A DNA stretch of 64,000 bases from NCBI GenBank assembly GCA_019188255.1, contig JAETXT010000014.1, positions 434,001 through 498,000 of the forward strand, read 5' to 3'. The notes beneath the pieces are model-generated. The model made no database searches and had not been told where the DNA came from. It worked only from the letters and a program-made list of their open reading frames with translations. This document shows positions 47,383 through 58,588 of the stretch, in pieces. This DNA is from Verticillium longisporum. Lineage: Eukaryota; Ascomycota; Sordariomycetes; Glomerellales; Plectosphaerellaceae. Each line of letters begins with the position of its first letter. The stretch's first letter is position 1. The position numbers and the translations under genes are program-made.

Positions 47383-48573
47383 TATAGGGATATATTCCTT
47401 AATATCTTTAATTAAATTATTCTAGAAATATATATTTTTAAGCTAGGTAATAGTCTTCTTAACTCTTTAATATTCTACTATTAAGCTATTATAGGCTTAT
47501 TATAGGATTTCGTTTCTAAGGGCCTTATTCTATAGAATAAAGATCTTATTCTTAAAGGTTAATAGGCTACTTTCTTCTATTTATTAATTTAATAACCTCT
47601 ATTCCTTTTTTATTCTATAGAAGGTATCGTTTCCCTAAGCTTCTAGAATAGCTTCTTTAATAGATCTATTATTTAATTATTAATCTATTATAATAATAGC
47701 TCTAATAATATTAAGGAATCGTTTTATCTATAATAATAGATAATATACTTTTATTTACTCCTATTCTCCTTAACTTAGCTTATAATCGGGCCTCTTAAAG
47801 AGGCTATCCGCTAAGTTCCTATTATTTACTTAATATTCGATAATAAAATTAAATTCTAATAGCGCTTATAACTATCTTCCCTATTATTCTAAGATCTTTA
47901 GCTTTTCTAGGAAATATTTATAATTAAAGTAATCGGTTAAGACTTTAATTATTAATCTATTATAAATAAAGTATTATCTCTATATCTTAAAAGACTCTAT
48001 AATTATTATTATTTCTACTTTTAATATATTATATTATAGCTCTATACTTTTAAGCTTTTTTAAAAAATATATAATTAGTTTCTAATAGCTATTCTTTAAT
48101 TAAGATAGGATTATTCTAATTATAAAATTTAATATATTAAGCTTAATTCTCGTTTTTAATTTATTATCGAAGTATTAGAGGATAAGAGCCCTTATAAATA
48201 TAAACTTTAATTTTTAGAAAGTTATTAGGTTAATAGTATTTAGCTAGAAATCTATTATTAATTATTTAATATTCTTATTAATTAAAGGGGCTATAATTTT
48301 TAAATAATTCTTAATAAAACGTTTATAAAAGCTTATAAATCTAAAGAATCCTTAAAAGTCTTTTAAGGATTAAAGGGTTAGCTAGTCCTTTATTATTATA
48401 ATTCATTCTTCTATAATATATATATTTATAAAGGAGATTATAAACCCTAGAAATTCTATTATTATTATATTAAAATCGTATTTTTCTAGATTTATATAGA
48501 AATTCTATTCTCGAAATCTTTTAAATATTATTCTAATATTCTATTAATATTCTTTTAATATTATTAAATATAT

Positions 48574-48861
48574 TATTAAGAGGGCTTTACTACTTATATA
48601 AACCCTGATTTATTACTTTAGCTATACCTGAGAGCTCTGAATCGGTAGGGTAGGTAATATAAGGGTTATTATATTAATAATTCTATCTCTCTAAATTATT
48701 ACTACCTACGTAAATTAGATATACCTATCTAATTTACCGATTATATAAACTATAAATTATATACTCCTAAGAGCTATAAATCCTAGCCCCGGTAATTACT
48801 ATATCGGTGAATCCTATATAGTAATTACCGACCTAGGTAATCCCCTAATATTAGTTTAATA
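48574..48861 (-). repeat. Copia LTR copy A (RIP-decayed)
   Basis: It begins TATTAAGAGGGCTTTACTAC and ends AGTTTAATA. It aligns along its full length with the solo LTR at 51542 by C-to-T and G-to-A changes. Confidence 0.85.
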
Positions 48862-48996
48862 TTAGCTATCTTTTCTTTATAGATAGGATTACTTAAGGGA
48901 TTAATATCGGGCTCTATTACCTATATTAATAGCTATTCTAATGCGCTTATAATCCTCTAGTCTCTAGCGTATTAGATCTACTATCCTAATTTATAA

Positions 48997-49021
48997 AATG
49001 AATAAATGAATAAATGAATAA
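48997..49021. repeat. Short tandem repeat (AATGAATA type)
   Basis: Three units of an 8-bp AATGAATA-like repeat in the decayed Copia element. Confidence 0.6.
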
Positions 49022-51109
49022 GTAATAATAGGAGAATAATAGATAGAATAAGGAAAAATATAGCTTAATACTATTATTCCTATAAGTGCTAAATCCCTAG
49101 TCCCTAGCGCTATAGATTAATTAAACTAGCTACTAAATAGCTCTTTAAGGAAACGAATTAAGTTATAGTTAAATAATAGGAATAGGCTTTTAAACTCTTT
49201 AATAAAGGAAATAAATAATAATTAAATAGCGTAATAGCTAATTAAATAGCGCTCTTATAATAGCTAGATATAGGCTCTTAAAGTCTCTAAATCGTTAATA
49301 TATTAATAAAGGGTAGAAGAATAATTATTATTGCCCCTTTTATTAGCTTTCTCGATAGGAATAATAGAATTAAACTATTTTTAATAGGAATAATAGAATT
49401 AAATTACTTAAATAGGATTAATAGATCCTATTAAGCTAGTTTAGTAAATATTATATTCTATAGATCTATATATCTAGTTAATAAATTATAGTAATTCTAT
49501 TCCTTTTACTTTCCTTTTTCTTTATAATAATTCTTTATTTTTAAGATTAGCTAGCTTAATTTACTATTTTAGAGCTCTAATAATTATTAAATCCCTATTT
49601 TTATTACTCTCTTTCTCTCTCTTTTTCTCTTATCCTAGCTTCGATAATATTACTTAAGCGTAAAGCCCTTATACCTATTACCCCTCCTACTAAGAGAGTA
49701 GCGAAGTATAAGAACCTAGTCGGTATTAATCGTAGGAGCTATTAATCCGGGATATAGTATATATATATAGTAATATTCGTAAAGTCCCCTACTTAAAGTA
49801 CTTAAAGTCTTATCTTATTAATAAATAAACTAGAACTAGCGCTAATAGCGTATATTACGATTAAGAGCTTAAGGGTTCCTATTACTATAAGTATATTTCT
49901 AGGCATTCTTATAAATTAATATAAGCTTCTATAATCTCTATTTTCTAGTATTTATAGCTCTAACGATTATTATTTATAGTCTAATCGGGGCGTTTAAGCC
50001 TACTATAAAGTTTTTAGCCGCTTAGGATAAGAATAATAAACTAATAAGCTCTCTTCTCTATTATTTCCCTAATTATTTAATCGTATAATTAGCTAATAGG
50101 GGATATAGGATATAGAGAAGTAGCGTATTATCGTAAAAGGTATATTAATAATTACTAAGGAGGAGGAAGTAAAAGGGGGTAATAACCCTAATAAGGACCT
50201 CGATAATCTTTATAATACTAACTATAAGGCGGCTAAGCGGGCTATAGCTCTACGGCTCTTTAATTACTTCTAATAGGACTTATTAGAGTAATTAAACTCG
50301 GATTCTTCGGATTCCGAGGCTTAGTCCGCTTTATAGAGCAATTGCTTTACTATTTTATTAATTATAGGGTCGTCGTTTTTACTTCTAGGGTACTCGTTTT
50401 TAAGCTTTATTATATTTTTACTAATATTAATTATTTTTACCCCTTAATTATTCTTTTCTTAATATTTAATTTATCCTTTAATCTTAATTATAATTTCGTT
50501 AGAGCTTATTAGTACTTCTAGTACTTAGTTTAGCGCTCCTTTAATTATTAAATCTATAGGGTTATTACCTCTAGCGATCTAATAAATTTCATCGATTTCG
50601 TATTCTTCGTAGCTTTATTATAATACTATAAGACCTATTATTAAACGTTTCTCTATTATTATATTTAATTAAATTAAGTATTAATAGAGCGAGTAGCTAT
50701 TAGTATAGATAATTATCTATAAGAGTAGTAATTCTAAGTATTTATAGATCTCTTAGAGCATCTATTTAAGGATATAAACTATATCGAAGCTATTAATTAT
50801 TTTATAGATCTTATTAGCTAGAATTAAATATATAATCCATTTATATTTAATAGATTATTAATAGAGGATATTACTATAACTTATATTATAAAAGCATTCT
50901 CCTAATCGTAGGAACGTTTATTATTAAAGAGGATAATAAATCCGATCTATAAACTTAAGTCTTTATTATTAGCGAAGGAGCTATTAATAAATATATAAAG
51001 TTAGGCTATTAAGAGATCTAAGTATATATAATTTAGGCTATAGCTTATATTAACGATCTACTATTATATACGTTTATTAAGCTATTTAAAGTTATCTTTT
51101 TATAGGTTC

Positions 51110-51440
51110 TTAGCTTAGGCTATAATAGAGAAATCGAAGGCTACCTCTAATTAATAAGTTAAAGTAATATAGGTACTATAAGCTCTCTAAGCGATATATT
51201 CCTATTCTAAGCTCGCTATCCCTAAGGTTACTAGCTCTAGGCGATTACCTTAGCCTTTCTATTAAATCGTAAGATCTTTAATTCTAACTTTAATAATATA
51301 GCTATTAAAGATACTATTAAATCCTATATTAAGGACGGAAATAAGCTTTACTTAGAAGCTAGCGCTTTCGAGCTCTATTTATTCCTTTTATATAAATATG
51401 GGCTCTCCGAGGTTAAGGGTATCGTTAATCTATATTCCGA
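51110..51440 (-). pseudogene. Copia reverse-transcriptase remnant
   Basis: The minus-strand translation gives GI.INDTLNLGEP (a decayed Q-T-D-D-T-L catalytic motif), FNSYIIKVRIKDLTI, EYIA.RA.STYITLTY.LEVAFDFSIIA, which follows the fungal Copia RT/RNase H region. Stops fall at former Gln codons. Confidence 0.7.
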
Positions 51441-51541
51441 TTAATCTAAAGCTCTCTCTAGCTCTAGTTAGAAGTAAATATAGATCGTAGCCTATTAGAA
51501 TAGCGTTTAGGCGCTCTCTATAATAACGCTAATAGGTTATA

Positions 51542-51828
51542 TGTTGAGAGGGCTTCACTGCTTATGTGAACCCCGTTTCATTGCTTTGGCTGTGCCTGAG
51601 AGCTCTGAATAGGTAGGGTAGGTGATATAAGTCTTGTGATGTAGTTGATGATCTCTCTCTGAATTACCACTACCTACGTGAGTCAGATATACCCATCTGA
51701 TTCACCGATCACGTAAGCTGTGATTCACGTGCTCCTGAGAGCTGTGAATCCCAGCCACGGTGATCACCATATCGGTGATCCCCTACCGAGATCACTGCCC
51801 TAGGGAACCCCCTAATATTGGTTCAACA
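51542..51828 (-). mobile_element. Un-mutated solo LTR of the Copia family
   Basis: 287 bp beginning TGTTGAGAGGG and ending GGTTCAACA (perfect TG...CA with TGTTGA/TCAACA inverted ends). It is flanked by the 5-bp target duplication TTATA (51537-51541 and 51829-51833). It is inserted in the decayed reverse-transcriptase region. It keeps normal GC and is the best reference for the two RIP-decayed LTRs. Confidence 0.93.
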
Positions 51829-52989
51829 TTATAAATTAATAGAGACCTAACTCTACGATATTATAGAGCGGCTTTATAATATAGAAGACGATTCTATTAA
51901 GGTATCTATATTATAGCTCCTTAGGAATATATAGGAGAACGTTATATAATAGATCTATAGCGCTCTAGGTATAGGCTTAATTAATATTATAGAATATTAA
52001 TTAATAGCTACGTTACTATAGCATTAGGGTAATTACTAGGATTAATCGTTAGCTATAGCGTATAATCGTAGGCGATTACGTTAATAGAGTTATCTTCTCT
52101 TAATTATTATATCCCTAAACTATTAATCTTAACTTCTTATATAGGGCTTAAGGGAGGCCTTTTACCTCTCTTATAAGCTAGTATTTAAAGATCTTAGGAC
52201 TAGGAAATGCGGATCTCCTAATTAGTACGATTATTCTAATTATTAGGAGTAAATCGATTTCCTCCTAGTCGGACTATTTAAATAGCTTCTTAAAGGTTAT
52301 TATTCTACCTTTATTATATAATTAAATAGCTAAGTTATACCCCTATTATTCCCTTTTAATAATAAATTAACGCTTAATCTATAAAGTCCTAGTTATATTG
52401 CTTTTACGATCCGTAAAAGCCGCTTATAATAGATTTATAGTATTTATTAACTTCCTAGGTCTCCTATATCGTTATAATAGAATTAGCTCTAAGTATTTAA
52501 ATAGTTCTAGGGTCTTTAGAATTCGAATTATTATTATCTCCCTAGCTTATTAATCTAGCGATCTATTATATAGCTTAATATATATTCCTCTAAACTCTAT
52601 TAAGCTATTAATTATTTCGATTATAACCGTTATATTAGAAACCGATATAACCTTATAGGGATTAGTCTATTTCTCTTATTCTCGGAATATAAGAACGTCG
52701 CTTCCTAGCTCTAGCGATCTTAATAGTAATTACTTAGTATCTAGTCTATTATAGGTATTAAGAGTATTATTAACCTTCCGCTTAGCGATTATTTACTAAA
52801 GCTCCGCTATCGCTTTATTAACTACTTTAGTATACTATATTTAAATTATAGTAAATGCTAAGTTAATAGTAATCCTAGGTATTACTCCGAATATAAATAA
52901 TATAGGTATTAATCTATTAAACTTAGTAATATCGTTTATTACCTTTATAGCTCCTTAAAATAGCGATTCTAGGCTCGTATTATAAGACT

Positions 52990-53530
52990 CTATTTTTAAG
53001 ATCTTATATGCTCTATATATCGGCTTATAATAGCTCTTAACCTTATTAATTAATTAATAAGCCTCTATAGGGATCTAATAGTAGGTTATACTTAGGAGGC
53101 GTACCTCTACTTTAAACTCTATAGAGGTAAAGTTCATTCTAGTATTAATAGTTACGACGTCTAGAGGCCTAAGGTATATATCTAATTAATACCTCTTAAG
53201 AGCTTCCTATATTATACGAGCTATAAAATTAGGAATAAAAGTTATAGATTAGAATCCTATATTTATATCGATTATATAAAGAATAGGCTTTCTATCTAAA
53301 TATATAATATCGATTAAAATCTTATAATTAAAGTCGATATCTAATTTTAAAGTAAATTTAAAATATTATAGAGATTTCCCTTTAATCTAATAATAATAAT
53401 AGAAGCGGTTTATTAGCTCTAGAGTATCCCGATTTACTTCTTAGTCTATTCTCTAGAGTAGGTTCTATAGCTTCTCTATAGATAGGTAATTAAACTACTT
53501 ATAAATATATTAGAGCTCTATTTCTATTAG
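52990..53530 (-). pseudogene. Copia integrase remnant
   Basis: The minus-strand translation reads FNYLSIEKL.NLL, DRDTLELINRF-like, then LDIDFNYKILIDIIYLDRKP, FIPNFIARII.EALKRY, LDIYLRPLDVVTINTRMNFT and YKPIYRAYKIL, with TAG/TAA interspersed. This follows fungal Copia-like integrases (HHCC region, then the D,D,E core) with Gln/Trp codons turned into stops and catalytic Asp/Glu partly replaced. Confidence 0.7.
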
Positions 53531-55988
53531 AAACGCTATTCTATCGTTCTCTATCCCTATTATATATATAATCCCGGAGCTAATATAGGTCTTCGTATCT
53601 AAGAAGAACTATAAATAGCTCTATTTATAAAAAATAGGTATACGCTCTTAGATCTCCTTAATATACTTTACTAGCTCATTATATATATTATCTAAATAGA
53701 TTCTAAGATCGTTTATATCCTTAATATAAAGTAAGAATAGGGTATCTATTAAGACGATATAGAATATAATTCTCCTAATTAGTATTAGAATAGTAATCTC
53801 CTCTATCGTAGAAATAGGATTTCCTATTCTAAATCTTATTCTAGCCCCTATTCCCTATTTATTAATTATTAGACTTAATATTAGGGCTATTAGGGCCCTT
53901 ATTTATAAAGCTCCTATTATAGAAATTAATATTATACCTATATTAGGGATAATACTATATTATATAGAAGTATTATTAATCTAATATTAAATAAAGAGCT
54001 ATTCTATTAGAGTTATTATTTTAGTTTTCAGATTACTCCCCTTAATTCTATATTAAAATAATTTATTTACTAGGAAGTATATAATATAGGTATTTATTAA
54101 TTCGTTCTCGGGATTAGATTTAAAAGTATTATCTACTCCTAGTTTATCGGAAATAGGATTATCTAATTCCGAGCTCTTAATAGGTTCTATTATTATTAAA
54201 AATTAATAATATCCTTTCTATTAATCCCTATACGCTTCCTATATATATTTCTATTATTCTTTCGAACGTTATTATTCTTTAGGAGAATACTTTATCGATC
54301 TATAATTTAATTTAGAATATATCTAGTATTTACGAATTCTAGATAATTAACGATTATTAGTTTTATATATTAATTACTCTCTATAATCTCCTTTTCTATT
54401 AACTTAGTAATATCCGCTCCTATAACGTCTATTAGTATAGAAGTACTTAAGTATTCTAGTATTCTCTTTTACTTTTAATATACTCTTAAATTATATAGAT
54501 AGTATATTAAAAGATCGCTCTAGCTTTATTAATATAATCTTTAGCTCTAGGATACCTTAAATTGCCCTTAGAGTATTTATATAAAGATAAATCTCTTCCT
54601 TAAATGTATAGCTAAATATTCTCTAATATTATTAAAGCTTATTTAGAAGGATCTAAAGAACTTCTATTTATAGCTTTCTTATATTATTAGCTTCTATTAT
54701 TATAGAATAGAATATTATTAAGCTCTAATCTATATAATATTATATTTTATTAATCTCTAAATCGAATTATTATTTAATCGCTAAATATATTTAATAGAGT
54801 CCTATATTCTAGTTTATATATTCTAGGAAGAAAGTTTATATATACTTTAAAAATATATTTAGGAAGAGTATATAGAGCTATATATAGCGGATTTATAATA
54901 GTTTATAAATATCTATAAAGATATATATTTTATTATTAAGGATATCGTATATCTCCTTAGAATAATTATTCTCCTTATTCTAGAATAATATAAATTACTT
55001 AATTATAGCTCTATTAATTAATAAATTTACCGATTTATATAATAATAGAGTATAATACTAAGTTAATAGGTTCGAAGTAATATTTAGGGGTAAGGTCTTA
55101 TTTCTTTACGATTAAAGTATAATCTCTTATTAGCTAGATTACTTATTTTATTAATTAAATAACTTTAGAATTAGGGGCTATTAGGGATCTATCCTCCCCG
55201 TTTATAGTTTTCGGATTTAGGATAGCTAAGTATTCCTTATAGATTACTATTTATCGTCCTATTAATCTTATTATTCCTCTATTCTTTAGAATATTAAATC
55301 CTAATTAATAATAATCGATTCTATTATATTAAGTATCTCTTCCTATAAAAGTATTAAGATTAATCTCTTTAATATTTTAGCGTTTATTACTCCTAGAAGA
55401 GGGATCCCGCGCTCTATTAGATATACCTTTAGCGCTCGAATAATCGTTATATTATAGGAGTTAAAGTCCTCTTTAATCTAGCTTTAGAAGTCTTCGATAA
55501 ACGCTTCTAAGAGGTAAACTCCTTTTATAATCCTATATATACTTATTATTTTAAGGATCTAAGCGCTTTTAAGATCTACGGATACTAAATCTAGTAATCT
55601 AGGGAACCGTAATTCTACTCTATTAATAATAAAGTTAATATCGAGACCCTTCCTAACCTTCTACGTTAAGCGTAATATACTAAGTTCTTCTAGAATATTA
55701 TCGAACTCCTATTATATCTTTTTAGCGCTCTCTAGCTCTATTATAGAGCTATTATTATAATCCGAGGAGCTTATTATCGCTAATTTTATTAAAGCTCTAT
55801 TATAGTTAATTAACTATTCTATAGAGCTTCGTTTATCGGGTTTAGTAGCTAATAATATAGCTTAAATAATAATCTTAGGCGTAGGAGTCCTAAGGTATTC
55901 GAAGTAGATAGTACTCCTATAGATTACGTAATAAGGGATTTCCCTATTATTAAGCTCTTATAAGAGTCCTAAAGTATTTAAAATAATA

Positions 55989-57847
55989 ACGTAATCCACA
56001 AGCGAGTGGTTCACCCAAGCGAGTGGTTCACTTCGCCCGGGCCCACGACCTACACCTGAATTCTACAGATTCCACCTCCGCCCGCGATGGAGACTCTTTC
56101 AAAAGAAGGTCAATTATTCCTTGCTATCCAAGCTATGGACAATGACCCGAACCTAAGCGCCCGGAGTGCTGCGAGGATCTACACCGTCCCCTTAACGACG
56201 CTCCTCCGACGCCAGAAGGGCAAACCCTCCCGACGCGAAAGCCCGCCCAATTCTGCCAAATTAACAGTACTAGAAGAGAAAACTATTGTCGAATATATCC
56301 TTGACCTAGATGCGCGATCTTACCCTCCCCGGTTGGGTGAGGTCGGAGACATGGCGAATCGCCTGCTTGCCGACCGTGACGCGCCACGCGTCGGGAAGAA
56401 CTGGGCCGCAAACTTCGTCAAACGGCAACCAGAGCTCCGGACGCGTTTCTTTCGCAAGTACGACTACAAGAGGGCCCAATGCGAAGATCCGGACGCGATA
56501 AACGCGTGGTTCCGCCTCGTGCATAACATGATCGCCAAGTACGGCATCCAAGAGGCTGACATGTACAACTTTGACGAGACCGGCTTCCAGATGGGCGTTA
56601 TCGCCAACGGAATGGTCGTGACCAGTTCGGAAAGACGGTCCAATGTGAAGATGAGGCAGCCAGGCAACCGGGAATGGGTTACGGTGATCCAGGGCGTTGG
56701 CGCGTTGGGTTTCTCCGTCCCGCCGTTCATCGTGGTTTCGGGCAAGTACCACCTCTCGAGCTGGTACCAGGACGACGCGATTTCTCGCGACTGGAGAATC
56801 GCAACATCTCCAAACGGCTGGACGACGAATGATATTGGTCTGGAATGGATTCGGCATTTTGACAGGCATACAAAGTCCCGTACTTCGGGCGGTTATCGCC
56901 TACTGATCCTGGATGGCCACGAAAGTCACCACTCGGTCGACTTCGAACTCTACTGCAAGGAGAACAACATCATCACACTCTGTATGCCTCCTCATTCGTC
57001 ACATCTACTCCAGCCTCTCGATGTTGGGTGTTTTGGCCCACTAAAGAAAGCATACGGTCGGCAAATCGAGGATAGGATGAGGGCGGGTACAACGCACATC
57101 AGCAAAGAGGACTTCTTCCCGGCGTTTTCGGCTGCATTTCAGCAAGCAATGACAGAAAAAACATCCAGGGAGGCTTTCGAGGAGCGGGGCTTGTCCCCCA
57201 TAACCCGGAAACAGTCCTGTCAAAGCTGGATGTGAGGTTGAGGACGACGACGCCTCCGGGGACGTCCCACGGGGAGCGTGATTCTTGGGTCTCTAAGACG
57301 CCCACTAACCTGCTCGAGGCAGGTTCCCAGACTGACTTCATCAAAGGGCGAATCTCACGCCACCAGGGAAGCTCCCCAACGTCAATTTTAGATGCTGTTG
57401 ACTATCTTGCGAAGGGGACGCGGGGTGTTATGCACCAGATCGCTCTTTTGAAGTCAGAGGTTATGATCCTTCGAGAGGAAAATGCTACACTAAGCCGACG
57501 CCGGAGGGCCAAAAGCTACGTCTCCGGGAAGGAGGAAGCATGGCTGTAGGCGAGGGACAGGACAAGATTGCTCAGAAGGAAGTAGATATCCAGATAAAAG
57601 AGGAAACGCTGCAGAACCCGGGTCCCGCGTCGTGGTCCCAGCCGAAGAAACGATGCTGTAGCGTATGCGGGAAGACCGGCCACAACGCGAGAACTTGTCA
57701 GGTAGCTATCTCATCGTCTGCAAAAGACGAGGAGGAGTGATTTTAATTGATTTACGGCGTTTGGGTTGAGGTTTTCCTCGGAATGTTTGTCGGGTCGGGG
57801 TGAAGTGAACCACTCGCATGGGTGAACCACTCGCTTGTGGATTACGT
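55989..57847 (+). mobile_element. Pogo/Fot-like DNA transposon, family A copy 2
   Basis: 1,859 bp, flanked by TA (55987-55988 and 57848-57849), inserted in the Copia element in the opposite orientation to copy 1. It is nearly identical to copy 1. The visible differences are homopolymer lengths: C5 versus C4 and A4 versus A5. It has not been RIP-mutated. Confidence 0.93.
56087..57740 (+). pseudogene. Transposase of family A copy 2 (frameshifted)
   Basis: It has the same domain order as copy 1: two HTH segments, DDE core (NFDETGF, LILDGHESHH, HLLQPLDVGCF), coiled coil and CCHC knuckle. The first frame stops at 57235 because the A6 run at 57156-57161 lacks one base, as in copy 1. The C run here (57195-57199) is full length. 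A further base is missing in the A run at 57511-57514, so the last 66 codons, with the knuckle, are in another frame. An active source copy may exist elsewhere in the genome. Confidence 0.85.
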
Positions 57848-57977
57848 TAGTGCTTTTACGATTATTTATAAAGTATAATTAATAAGCTTATATATAGCGA
57901 ATTTACTATCTATAGGATCGATCTTAATTTCTCTAGTTCTAGCTATTCTATATTATATTAAACGTAATATTAATTAG

Positions 57978-58265
57978 TATTAAGAGGGCTTTACTATTTA
58001 TATAAACCCTAATTTATTACTTTAGCTATACTTAAGAGCTCTAAATCGGTAGGGTAGGTAATATAAGGGTTATCTTCTTAATAATTCTATTTCTCTAAAT
58101 TACTACTATTTACGTAAATTAGATATACCTATCTAATTCACTAATTATATAAGCTATAAATTACGTACTCCTAAGAGCTATAAATCCTAGCCCTAGTAAT
58201 TACTATATTAATAAATCCTATATAGTAATTACCGACCTAGGTAATCCCCTAATATTAGTTTAATA
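57978..58265 (-). repeat. Copia LTR copy C (RIP-decayed)
   Basis: It begins TATTAAGAGGGCTTTACTAT and ends AGTTTAATA. It has the same length and orientation as copy A. Confidence 0.85.
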
Positions 58266-58588
58266 ATAATATTTAATATTATCTAAAGCTTTAAGCTTTC
58301 TTTTATCTATTTATTATTATTCTATTATTAGTTTATAAAATATAATAGATTAATTTAGCTAGCTATTTAGTTTTTAATTATCTCTTCTTTATAATTATTT
58401 ATTAGCTATTCTTTTATAGGTCTTATTTTAAGTCTATTATAGATTATCTTAGCTTCTCTCTTTATTATCCTAATATTATTTTAGGCTTCTTTTAATTTAT
58501 AATAGGGTCTCTATCCTCTTAGCTATTCTATTTAGCTCTATTCTTATATAGGGAATTCCCTAAATTATAATCTATTATATAAGATCTA

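Larger units (their letters stand above)
48574..58265 (-). mobile_element. RIP-decayed Ty1/Copia LTR retrotransposon nested in the Gypsy element
   Basis: It is bounded by two 288-bp direct LTR copies (48574-48861 and 57978-58265) matching the intact solo LTR in this window. Without the nested solo LTR and pogo copy 2 it is about 7.5 kb. Minus-strand pol remnants are in Copia order, with integrase (about 53,530-52,990) upstream of reverse transcriptase (51,440-51,110). Nonsense codons are all of the RIP type. I could not see a convincing target duplication, so the pairing of the two LTRs rests on size, orientation and pol position. Confidence 0.75.

Noticed and set aside
47383..55988. Inversion between the two inverted pogo copies
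   Set aside because: The Copia LTR inside the interval and the one outside it have the same orientation, and each pogo copy has its own TA flanks, so no inversion is needed.
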